Source: Hippasteria phrygiana
Taxonomy: Eukaryota > Echinodermata > Asteroidea > Valvatida > Goniasteridae
Reading direction: 5' to 3'
NCBI GenBank assembly: GCA_037893225.1
Contig: JAZGUH010000484.1
Span: 124,001-188,000 of the forward strand
Length of the DNA stretch: 64,000 bases
Position numbers and translations under genes: made by a program. Each line of letters opens with the position of its first letter. Within the stretch, counting starts at the first letter, position 1. The notes under the pieces are model-generated. The model had not been told where the DNA came from. It was given only the letters and a program-made list of their open reading frames with translations, and did no database searches. Of this stretch, positions 50,413 to 60,021 are shown in pieces.

Positions 50413-50628
50413 TTAACTGTTTATTTTGTTAGCAAGAGCTGTGAAAGACTCATCATTCGTTGGTGCTGATTTATAATTCCAATCAAAAATAACCATTAAA
50501 CAAAATACCAAAAAAATGACTGCAGCGCCACCACTCACACGAAGATATAGACAGGCATGCCATTGGCCACGGGGGGATGTGACGTCATTACCCCATGTCC
50601 CGTGCAGGAATGCTATCTGTTCTTCCAT
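50413..50628 (-). CDS. Possible small membrane protein, divergent from the heat-shock gene
   Basis: A 71-codon frame starting MEEQIAFLHGTWGND with one likely membrane segment (SGGAAVIFLVFCLMVIF). The start is 474 bp from, and divergent to, the small heat-shock protein start, so the two could share a promoter. A CRE (TGACGTCA) falls inside this frame near its 5' end, which argues that the segment may instead be promoter DNA. No family is recognised. Confidence 0.25.
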   Translation of the reverse strand: MEEQIAFLHGTWGNDVTSPRGQWHACLYLRVSGGAAVIFLVFCLMVIFDWNYKSAPTNDESFTALANKINS

Positions 50629-50821
50629 TGACTAAAGCTGAGACTTATGACTGATGGACACGAGCCACAAGTCAACAATTCCTCTATCTGCTTTTTCTGC
50701 TGTCGAGGTATTTCGAGGCGTCGTCGAAAGGGTATTGCGTGGCGGCATTTTTGCTCCGCCAGCAGAATCCACGGGAGGCCGGTGGACCAGGGAGCGCTGA
50801 GTAAGGAGAGAGTTCTAGAAT
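50580..50821 (+). promoter_or_regulatory. CRE and heat-shock-element-like site
   Basis: TGACGTCA (50580-50587) is a perfect palindromic CRE. AGAGAGTTCTAGAAT (50807-50821) contains TTC and GAA in the 5-bp alternating pattern bound by heat-shock factor, with one imperfect flanking unit. They lie about 520 and 285 bp upstream of the small heat-shock protein start. Heat induction is inferred from site and gene together. No TATA box was recognised. Confidence 0.45.
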
Positions 50822-51102
50822 ACGGTCTGATCAGAGGGGGGAGCGCATACCGGGGAGGTTGGTGTTGGGTTACCGATTCGACTTGGAAGGTATCTCGCCC
50901 AACTCCTCCACACTGCATCGCCCACAGTTACATCTCAGCCGACTGTCTCCGCATCATCACTGCAGAGACTTACGCTCCGAACACAAACGCTGGTTTATGG
51001 ATATGCGAATTCTGAACAGGGAGTTATCACGAACAAGGAACTCACCCAGAAAGACATTGGATTGTTAACGGCCCATTTGAGACTGGGTACATTTCACCAG
51101 CA

Positions 51103-51888
51103 ATGGCTGGAATGAACATCGAGATCAAAATCCCGCTGACCCATCCCCGAGTGGAGTACAGTATCACGGGTGGTGATGGGGGTTCGAACCCCATCATTGT
51201 TTCCTCCATGCCTGCTGCATCAAAGCCAATGGTCACCAGACATGTTTACACTACCGGTAGCCCACAGCAAACTACTGTCGAGTCAGCCACCATGCGGACT
51301 TCGTCTGGTCGCCGTGTGGAAGTCAACGTCCAGCCTTCTTCCCCCATCAAACCAACCCTGTACCAGGGATACTATGTGACATCACCCCAGCCCACAATCA
51401 TCAGCTCACCGACTGAGTCATCCTCATTACAGCCGAACTTCACCACCAAAATAGTCAGTCCTCCTCAAGTGGAGACACCAGAGCCTGCACGGCAGAGTAG
51501 CCGGGTTGAATGCGATGAGCACAAGTTCATGGTCACCTTGGATGTTAGCCAGTATCGTCCAGAGGATGTAGAGGTTAAAGTCAAGGATAACAAGCTGACG
51601 GTCCACGCGGAGCAGAGAGAAGGAAACACGGCATCGGGGTACGTCCAGCGGGAGTATTATCGACAATACACGCTGCCAGAAGATGTAGATATCAACTTGG
51701 TCAAGTGTTACTTGTCTGAGAAGAAGATTCTGACGGTGGAGATACCTCGAGTGCCGCTGACTGATACCAGAGAGAGGCAGATACCAATCATGATGATGGA
51801 TGGTAACCGGAATGCTACCGGAGGAGTCAAACACGCCTACTTTGTGGAAGAGATGAATACCAGCGATGCTGACTCGTATAGAAAATGA
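51103..51888 (+). CDS. Small heat-shock protein (alpha-crystallin domain)
   Basis: An intact, intronless 261-residue frame starting MAGMNIEIKI. Small heat-shock proteins are ATP-independent chaperones that hold unfolding proteins in large oligomers in the cytosol. Residues 1-130 form a Ser/Thr/Pro-rich N-terminal arm without the WDPF motif of vertebrate members. The alpha-crystallin domain spans about 134-217, with FMVTLDVSQYRPEDVEVKV, then KDNKLTVHAEQRE, then a loop rich in Tyr and Arg, and the last strand KKILTVEIPR. The C-terminal tail has the IXI docking motif as IPI at 227-229. The start codon has a good context (G at -3 and +4). The protein is longer than most metazoan members (150-220 residues) because of the long N-terminal arm and about 35 residues after the IXI motif. 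A heat-shock-element-like site lies upstream. Family is certain; subgroup is not. Confidence 0.92.
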   Translation: MAGMNIEIKIPLTHPRVEYSITGGDGGSNPIIVSSMPAASKPMVTRHVYTTGSPQQTTVESATMRTSSGRRVEVNVQPSSPIKPTLYQGYYVTSPQPTIISSPTESSSLQPNFTTKIVSPPQVETPEPARQSSRVECDEHKFMVTLDVSQYRPEDVEVKVKDNKLTVHAEQREGNTASGYVQREYYRQYTLPEDVDINLVKCYLSEKKILTVEIPRVPLTDTRERQIPIMMMDGNRNATGGVKHAYFVEEMNTSDADSYRK

Positions 51889-52363
51889 GCAGATGTTTTG
51901 AGCCGGAAACCAAATTCTAGACGAGAGACAGATGCATATGAACAATTTAAGCATGGACGTAATTTTAGGTAAAAAAGTTTCATGCAAGTTTCAAAATGGC
52001 CGACCTCTGAAGTCGTGACCGACACGCAAGAACTAAGCATGTACTGATACGCGTTATAAAACACACCCAAGATAGAACCATAGTTGACCTCTGACCTATA
52101 CTTATGGTCCTTCTTGCACCTGTCTTCATATCAATGGAGGTGAAACAACTCTCAAAGCCAATGTTAGAATATGGAATTTGCGTGGAGGATGATGTAAATT
52201 TAAAGGAGTTTGTTTTCCCTCCCCGACCTTGTGTTTAGTACCGTAGGTTGTATGGCGTTTTGCGAGAGTCTGCAGTGAGAAAAGGGGCAAGATCTGGTTT
52301 AACCCCCACTGAAAGCGCTCGGAGTTAACAAAGTCTTGAGCTGGTTGTCTAATTTATCAACAG

Positions 52364-52369
52364 AATAAA
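52364..52369 (+). terminator. Possible poly(A) signal of the small heat-shock gene
   Basis: The first AATAAA after the stop codon, about 476 bp downstream, which would give an ordinary 3' UTR. Another AATAAA lies near 52470. The cleavage site cannot be determined. Confidence 0.4.
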
Positions 52370-52469
52370 TTCTTACAATTACTACAAATTCAAATAGAAA
52401 AGGAACAAAATTTTTCAAAACTGGGACGGGAGTAAATACCAAAAGGAAATTTGTTATGCAGCCACGGTG

Positions 52470-53142
52470 CAATAAATAAGAAAAGACACATGGCTGTCAT
52501 AAATTATGAAGTGGTGCTCAGTTGTTTAGCATTCAGAGAAAGAAAAAAAGGAGCATACCGCTAAATGGAAGTTAAACCACATCTGACATGATTTATACCA
52601 CCAGCTTGGCAATCGCTTCTTACATTATCAAAAAGCTTAGTTCGCACGGGAACATTACACTCAGATAAAAATACCTTACGCCATACCACCAGCTCTTAAT
52701 GGAATGGCATGCTGGTCCCACGAAGCCCAACCAACATCGTCTCTCAAACCATCCGTCTTCTCGATATCCTCACCATAAAAGATTGTTACGAGACTCAACT
52801 TGCAGCACGAACTTGAAGAAGTGGAGGAATGTTGGGTCTTGTCACGGTATATTTGCACAGTAAACCTATACAGTGTCACTAAAAATGAGATCGCAATGGG
52901 GGAGTTTTTCATGGTGAGATAAGATGCAGCACATGGTGCCACCATCTGATGATGCGCCCCATATAGCAACTATACGGTGATGGTAGATTGGATGCAGTGA
53001 TCTGTTCAAGGAGCAAGGGCGTTGCCCTCTTAAAATCAACGTCTTACAGTGCTCCTATACTCACAATGTCTATATGCAAACATGAGATTCAAATAATAAC
53101 ACGATTACCATTGTATTTTATATAATGAAGGAGTCCTGAACC
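52470..53142. other. Gene-free stretch
   Basis: No gene, RNA or clear element was recognised. A 97-codon minus-strand frame at 52676-52969 lacks any domain. Confidence 0.4.
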
Positions 53143-53364
53143 CAGTTTCATAGGGTTACTAAGCACTCGATTTTCTGCGAACGGAACTACCGTCCATTTC
53201 ATAGAGATCGTCAGCTTTGTAAGCACGGAAAAAGGTTCTCTAACTTCAAAGACAGAATTTGCTTAAAATAGTGCCAACAGTAGAATGATGATGCGTGGCA
53301 TTAGCACGGCTTGCTATAATTAACACAGCTTTTCTGCTTACCGTTAAGCAACCCTATGAAATTG
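53143..53364. mobile_element. MITE with CAGTTTCATAGGG ends
   Basis: CAGTTTCATAGGGTTACTAAG at the left is mirrored by TTAAGCAACCCTATGAAATTG at the right. TTTCATAG recurs inside near 53196. TATGAAATTGG near 18340 may be a fragment of the same family. The terminal sequence type resembles ISL2EU/Harbinger-like elements, which is an inference. Non-coding. Confidence 0.6.
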
Positions 53365-53759
53365 TGTCGAGGATTTTAAATACGTGGTATACCGAACCAT
53401 TTTCCAAACCAATCCAAATGGAATGATACTCTAAGTCTTGTAATATATGGCACTTCGTCTATTCATGTTTTAATCTTTAAAATCAACTCTGTGTAACGAA
53501 GAAACATTTTGTGTCGTGCATTCGTCAAATATTAACACCTTTAAGTTACTCATTGAAAACGATTACGTAAGTGTACATTATTCTTTATGGATAGGCGGTA
53601 ATTGATAATTTGAGGCATAATATACATGTAGCATTAGAAAACAAAATATGAAAATACGTTGATATACTTATACTAATAAAATGCTTGGTTTCCTGGTCTT
53701 TGGCAAAAAGAATAAAGCACAACATTCTCTGGAGATAGGGTGAGGATAGGATGGGCAAA

Positions 53760-53860
53760 TAGCCCCCCCCCCCACAAAAAAAAAAAGATAAGCCCATTCC
53801 TCCCCCCCCCCCAAAAAAAAAGATAAGCCCATTCCCCCCCCAAAAAAAAAAAAACATAAC
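53760..53860. repeat. Poly-C/poly-A minisatellite
   Basis: Three units, each a run of C, a run of A and then, in two of them, GATAAGCCCATTCC. The glycine-rich frames read on the other strand are artefacts. Positions 53861-55079 after it are AT-rich and show no supported gene. Confidence 0.7.
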
Positions 53861-55079
53861 TGATAAGAATTCTATTCATCCATTCTATCCATTTTGGTAA
53901 AAAACCTCGCCTTTATACATTGGCTCAGTGATGATACTTAATAGCTCCTGGGTACAGACAGATTTAAAAAAAAAACAATACAAAATCGCATTTTATGATT
54001 AATGGTGCTAGAAACGTTTGTTTGGCAACAAACTACAATGAAACTACTCGCTCGCAATTTCTTGTTAATGTTGATATGAATACTGTTAAACGAATTGGAA
54101 ACAATGAGCGTAAATATTGTTATTTATTTGTATGAAGTATTAATGCTGCTTTGTGATCAACGCCGCTTGCATGAATAACGCGATATGATTATGTAAATAC
54201 AATTGACTTTTTTGTTTCACGGTAATCTAGATATATTTATGAATTAATTTTGTCCGAACAGTTTGCATTTTTGTAACGTGGAAACAAAGGCTGACTAAGT
54301 TTTACGATTGCCAAAGTTTAATCGAATATACAAGCGCATCGACCTTGTATTATTAAAATGATGTCTGTATACAATCATTGATGTTTTGTGTTTAAAGACA
54401 TTCTGAATTTTAAATTATTCTGAATGTTTTATTACTGAACTCTTAGTTTCAATTCAACACGGTTACTGTAAAATAATGTTGATAATTCTTGTAAATATCT
54501 CTGTTGATGGCTGAGGTAGTTTTTGATGGCAATTAGAACAAACTGTAAGCCACTATTAACTAAACTGTCACACCCTGATTGTTACTCGACAGCTTTTATC
54601 GTTCAAAGACCTTAAACTTTTATACATCAATTGACTTGGATCATTCTTGACATAATTGCCCATTTAGACGCCTCTCGTAAAGATCCCGTGAGCTGTAAAT
54701 CCACAATATTTGTTTAAGTGGCACTTTGAAGCATTCATCTGATGAAAATCGGAATGTTACCGGAGGGTGTAAGCATGAATGACGCACTAGCTGTTGGCGA
54801 TGGGGATTTAATGTCAGACATTCTTCTAGCTCATTTTGGTCATGAAAATCCCAGCTCAACTGCGGTGCCACCTACATTTTATCTTCCGCCATTATGTACA
54901 AGAACTCAAGACTGTCTACATAGAACTTCCGTACAACAGAGAAAATATTCAAATAAAAAGTGTTAACGAATGAAAAATAAAATTACAGGTTGACCTTTTT
55001 TGTTTATAGGTATACACTTTCTTTCGTTTTGATTTGTTAATATTTCACCGAATATATTTTGTTCATTTGTTTAATTATC

Positions 55080-55323
55080 ATATTTGTAGATAAGTACGAT
55101 TTGAAGCTTTGCATGGTGGGTGCGATATGAGAGAGACTGGGATTGCGGGTAAGTGTGCTCTGTCCGTCCTCAGGAGTGTGAGGACGGACAGAGCACACTG
55201 TCCGAAACGTCGAGTTAAACACTCACCCCGGTTCTTTTCAGAACCACACTTCTTTCTAGAAGAGATTTACTTCACATGGTGTTACCCGCAATCCCAGTCT
55301 CTCTCATATATTTGTAGATCAAG
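55080..55323. mobile_element. Nested hairpin insertion with 12-bp direct repeats
   Basis: Outer arms of 28 bp are perfect inverted copies (55125-55152 and 55282-55309, around GAGAGAGACTGGGATTGCGG). Inside is a second hairpin at 55152-55199 (AGTGTGCTCTGTCCGTCCTC and its inverse), followed directly by CTGTCCGAAACGTCGAG. The word ATATTTGTAGAT occurs on both sides (from 55080 and from 55309), as expected for a target duplication. GGACAG-loop-CTGTCC followed by GAAAC resembles helix II plus the 3' core of hammerhead motifs of Penelope-like elements; the 5' core is not evident. Confidence 0.55.
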
Positions 55324-55651
55324 GTATAACTACAAAATAGCAATGGACACACCTTTGCCTTGGGCCGGTTTGGTTTTATACTTCTCAAAGCAAGTGTGCA
55401 AAAAGTATTCCAAATAGGCCGAGTCATCGTTTTAACTGAGGTGGTAAAGAATTAGTGTAATTACTTTCTGACATATCAAACACGGTTTGAATATGATGTC
55501 ACATTATGTGACGTCATATCGGCATTGATTCAACATGACGTCAGTGAAACTGACCGGGTGCACGTTTTGGAATGCGCAACTGTTCAGAGAGGTATGCGAC
55601 AGTTCCCGGATGTAACATTTGTTCAGACCGATCGCAAGATGGTCGATTATT

Positions 55652-55652
<1 letters not shown>

Positions 55653-55682
<30 letters not shown>
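55653..55682. repeat. Poly-C tract of 30 bp
   Basis: An uninterrupted run of about 30 C. Other G or C homopolymers occur near 19096, 29459, 58545, 61397 and 61771. Confidence 0.9.
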
Positions 55683-56043
55683 ACCCCGTCTCTATTTATC
55701 ATAAACTTCATTCGAATCGGATGACGTGTAGAGATGATATATAATTCCAAAGTGGCCGCTATTTATGGCTGTCATTACATGATGTATCCGGCACTATAAT
55801 TATATTTCAATCGAGCAAGTTAGAAAATGTGGCATTTTAGATTTACAATAGCTATATGCATGTGCGCGCGTGCAAAATCATTATACAAATTCCGGTCGAG
55901 TTCAAACAAACAAATAAATAAACACTGCACTTATCCTCAGCCCTATGCCAACTTATACGTTTGTTTAAAGGCTTGACCGCTTTTACTTTCATGGTAAAAA
56001 AAGCTAACGTACTTGTACATTCACTGTAACCTTGTACCATCAG

Positions 56044-56258
56044 GGGGAAAAAACTACTCCCATCAATTCAAAATTAGAGTTGCAAATGATAGCAAAACAT
56101 ATTGGAAACTAATTAGCATTTTATCGACCAAGCAAAAGCGAGATTACATGAAAAGAGCCGAAAACATGCCGAAGATCTGTGGATGGTTGTTTGGAAATGT
56201 GATTGAGAGGATTAATCTTCATCCGGATGCCATACTTGGTGAAGTTTATAGAGTTTAG
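56044..56258 (+). CDS. Possible terminal exon of an unidentified protein
   Basis: An open frame that follows a passable acceptor (CTTGTACCATCAG) and ends in TAG. The 71 residues look protein-like: a basic stretch with IRVANDSKTYWKLISIL, then KQKRDYMKRAENMPKICGWL, ending GEVYRV. Composition and codon use are more coding-like than in the other frames nearby. No domain was recognised and no upstream exon was found, so it could be a remnant or chance. Confidence 0.3.
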
Positions 56259-57099
56259 TGCTTCGCCTAGGGCCTACTTACATTCATGCCATGTCATTAT
56301 CTTATATAGGCCTATACGACCGCCTTATATAATGCGAAATATCGTTTATTATCTATAGCGACATGCGGAGAATCTGCCAGAATTATTCTTGGAATTTGTA
56401 ACGGAGTCACATAGATCGTGGGCGTCTACTGTACACAGGAATTAGTTATGATAATCAATAGACATTTAGTGAATGCTTGTCAATCTATCATAGACAATGA
56501 CCATCTGTTAGCTTTAACAACAGCTTAACCTTGACCATGTAAACGTAAATATTTAAAATATGTTCTGCAAGTGAGATATTTTTTTTATTTCTAATCCACC
56601 AATGATGGTTGTAACTCACTGAATTAACAGGCAATTTGAAATAAATAAATAACCCAGTTTGTTTAATAGCAATTAGACGTGCGCTGCACACACAACTTAA
56701 CTGCGGAATGGAAATACTTGATATTGCCCAAATATAGCCATATGAAATCCACGACAGGGAATAAATAATAGAGTTTGCCCTCTCCATGCAGCGGGCTGGT
56801 CCTTGCATCATGCTGTTATGCATCAATGTAGCTTCTTCGTATCTTCCTCTTTGTCTAGGGCAGCACTCCGGAGTGTGGAATTAGACACACAGTCAACAGA
56901 TGAAGAACCGTTTCTCTAAGGAATCAACAAGACAAAATGCTAACTCACATCGAGGGTATGATGGAATATGCAGATGTTGATCGTCAAAGAGTTGTCATAT
57001 AACTTCACAGAATTAAACGTGTGACGAATTTAAGTTCAGTAAGCTGAATACGCATGGCATCGCTCGGCCAAAAACATGGAGTTATATTCACACTTTGAA

Positions 57100-57545
57100 T
57101 CGCGTTTTATATATATGTCGTTTCTTCTTAACTTAGAGCTCTGGCGTACGGATCTTGGGTTTATTTTTACAAATCTTGACATTTTCACCTGCGAGTGTCT
57201 GGCGAGGTACCGGGGACTGGCGTTGGCGACCGCGATTGCCATTTGACAAGCCCAGAATCTAATTAGCAAGAGACGGCGAGAATGTTGGCTCCGTGCCCGC
57301 TGCCGGTAAATTCCGAGTTTGAGGTCCCGGAAAACAAATTGGTAGCATTCTGGGGTGAGAAATGGGAGCGAAGGGCCCAAAGACAAATACCGCCAGGGCC
57401 TAAGTGGAGATGTTGCTGGGCGAGGCTTAAAAACAAATCCATCGGATGTCGATTTGAAATATTGGCTGGGAGCTCAGTGCGTGAATGCAGCAACGACATT
57501 CGGAATAGTTCGCCCAAGTTTTGGCTGAATTCTGGGAAGAGTTAA
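57100..57545. other. GC-rich block, possible conserved non-coding element
   Basis: A compact GC-rich, non-repetitive block in AT-rich surroundings, ending AGTTAATTAAATAAT. Frames on both strands (57036-57386 minus, 57282-57545 plus) overlap almost fully and neither shows a domain. This would suit an enhancer or conserved element. A similar block rich in homeodomain-type ATTA and E-box words is at 58640-58980. Confidence 0.3.
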
Positions 57546-58137
57546 TTAAATAATATATGAAACAAATACAGTAACGATGGTTTGTAAGGCCTGCATGATA
57601 ACATAAATGTTGGTATATATGCACGCTACAAATGAAAAGAAAAAGATACACGAAAGCCACCTAGTCAATCCAAATCAAATAAATCCAGTTTCTTTCCAGA
57701 TTCAAATTGTTAATATTATAAAAAAAGCTGTCATGCCAAATCAATATTTGACATGATAATGACAAAAATTAGGATGAATGAGTTAATGTCTACTTCCTTT
57801 TTTCCATTGATACTGTACTAGCTAGCAAACACAACGTATATAAGGTGACCAATGAACCTCATTTTAAAATATGGATCGTTTAATATTTTTGTTAATAGTT
57901 TGACTTTAATATTTTTTTCATTGATAGGCAAATACAACAGCACATTCTCTGAGAGTACCGTTTAACCTTTCTAGAAAACGGCTTCATTTTAGTATGACAG
58001 AGGGGGTTATAGGCATGCCGTACACAGAGTGGGTGGAACCCACCGTAGCTGAGGATGTTTTCTCAGGCAGCGACTAATCTCTTGCTGGTGTGTCAGGACT
58101 TTCGGATGCTGTTAAAGAAGATTGTTATGCATTCTTA

Positions 58138-58271
58138 GGGTCGTTGACATTCTGGTCTTCGATGCCAAACGAACAGCAAGAATTCAGGCATGTCTAGCTA
58201 CTTCCATCCAAGGAAAGGACGCCCTAAAGGCCCTACAGGCCTACCTGGTCGATGACACAAAACCCAAATAG
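58138..58271 (+). pseudogene. Coding-like fragment
   Basis: An open frame after a weak acceptor (TGCATTCTTAG) reads VVDILVFDAKRTARIQACLA, then a Lys/Leu-rich helix-like part, and ends in TAG. Just upstream (about 58080-58190), in another frame, is another protein-like stretch (SGLSDAVKEDCYAFLGSL). This suggests a frameshifted remnant, perhaps of a mobile element. No family is recognised. Confidence 0.25.
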
Positions 58272-58449
58272 CACGCTTTCCCTTCATCACTAAAGCTTCA
58301 TTCTAAATATTGAACTATTATTTTGATTAAAGGCCTGAGGTTCTGATCCTAGCAAGATCTTTTATCAAGGACTAGCATGTGAGAAAAATTCTGCTATAAA
58401 AATCAACCGCTCCTAACTTTTAACAATATTTCGGGCCACCAGTTGGCAG

Positions 58450-58584
58450 GTGTTCCCGGAATCTCAGGAATTATATTCAGAAATCTAGGGGGATGTGTTA
58501 GATAACAATAATCTGGAGTGTGCTTAGGGTTTAGGGATTAAAGGGGGGGGGGGGTACCCTTTTCCCCATATCGTGCAGGGTATC
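58450..58584 (+). repeat. 135-bp direct repeat, left copy
   Basis: Nearly identical, in the same orientation, to 61675-61813. It includes TCCCGGAATCTCAGGAATT, AATCTAGGGGGATGTGTTAG, a run of G, and CATATCGTGCAGGGTATC. The two copies bracket about 3.1 kb containing the tRNA-Cys and the tyrosine recombinase. Similarity stops sharply at both ends. Confidence 0.8.
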
Positions 58585-59136
58585 AGAATGTCAGTGGCAA
58601 ACAAATCAACGCTTTTCAGCACATTCATTCATGCATTAATTAATTAATCAGGCCATAAAAGGAAGCGCATGCGCACGATTAGCATAAAGTTGTTTACTGT
58701 GACACTGAGATCCTCGTTTTCAAACGCGGAAGTGCGCAGATCGGCGCTAAACTCGTCGTTGTGGGATTCCTTTATATTCGGGCAATAATTACCCGAGTAA
58801 ATCGGGGGAAATGCTTTCAGAGCACATCCAGCCACAGGTGTTTTCGATTTGTGATTTGCATTAATACCCCCTGTTTACATAACACCCTCCATATTCAAAT
58901 TGGCAGAAAATAATCATTAATGCTACCACTACGTCATCTTAAATATTCGGTGTGGCCACGAAAATAGGGCAGACAGGCACATAACAAGCACTCTTCGGAT
59001 TCCCTCAGTGAAAAAAATAATGTATAAGGAGAAATGTGCAAACTGAACTTTTACGGATAATTATACCATGATTATACAGAGTTATGAGACCGTCAAAGTT
59101 AGTTTAAAACGGTGATTTCAGCTTATTATACCATGT

Positions 59137-59208
59137 GGGGGTATAGCTCAGTGGTAGAGCATTCGACTGCAGATCGAGAGGTCTCCGGTTCAAATCCGGG
59201 TGCCCCCT
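59137..59208 (+). tRNA. tRNA-Cys(GCA)
   Basis: A 72-nt cloverleaf: acceptor GGGGGTA with TGCCCCC, D arm with A box TAGCTCAGTGG, anticodon stem TTCGA with TCGAG, anticodon GCA in loop CTGCAGA, and T arm with B box GGTTCAAATCC. Discriminator U. No intron. A T-rich run (TTATTTTCTTTTT) follows within 10 bp and suits RNA polymerase III termination. It appears functional. It reads cysteine codons UGC and UGU. Confidence 0.95.
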
Positions 59209-60021
59209 TCCTTATTTTCTTTTTCCCTACCCGATTTTCCCCCTGAATGATCGCTCTTTGGCCCCATCGAACATTGGAAAAAGAAACAAACATGAAACTA
59301 TTCACCCCGTTCAGACACGGTCTTACAAAATAAAATGTTTGAATCTTTTTGTTTTCTTTTTAATTGTATTTACATTTAATTGTATTGACATTTATATAAT
59401 GCTACATAATTATTTAATTCCCGACGATACGTGTCTTGCGGGGCGATTTGATTTACCGTCCAAGTTGTCTGCAGTCACGAGGTTCAACTTTTTTTTATAC
59501 TTGCAAGAAAATGCTTGCGCCAAAACCTGCAGGTTGCGGGTCAGAGATACATAACATCTCGTCATTCACCAGCCCATTCCTTCCCCCAAATTTAGTTCGT
59601 CTTGGAGATGTCCATCGATACTAAGTCAAATCTCACGAGTATTATCGCCAGCCCACCTAGTGTCATGACCTCCTTAATGAACGGATGAAGTAACAGGTGT
59701 TTCTTCCTTCATTCTTACGTCAGAAAATACATTTCTTTTCTATTTCTCCCTCATGTAAACAATCAAAGACTATCAAAATAAAAAAGGCAAGAAGACACAA
59801 AATGTCTCGATGGTGAACAGTTGGTGTGGTCGTGAGTCGACCTTGCTGTTCTCTTTATTATATACGCCGTCTCAACCTTCCAATCTTATGTATATTTATC
59901 CATCTCGTCTCGTGATATTTATAATACCAGTTAATTACGTATACGTCAAATGTATTAACTTGGTACTCGTTAATGAGGAATTATCTCATTAAGAACAACG
60001 ATAATCGTAGTGCCTAAAGCT

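Noticed and set aside
50613..51015. Overlapping 101- and 122-codon frames upstream of the heat-shock gene
   Set aside because: They run on opposite strands through the same promoter-proximal, GC-rich DNA and neither has a domain.
51427..51987. 186-codon minus-strand open frame
   Set aside because: It lies antisense to the small heat-shock protein, whose alpha-crystallin domain is unmistakable. The antisense frame has no domain and is a shadow.
54742..54966. Possible small heat-shock paralogue fragment
   Set aside because: Only a short match (CGGAATG, then TACCGGAGG) to the end of the heat-shock gene, too little to support a duplicate.
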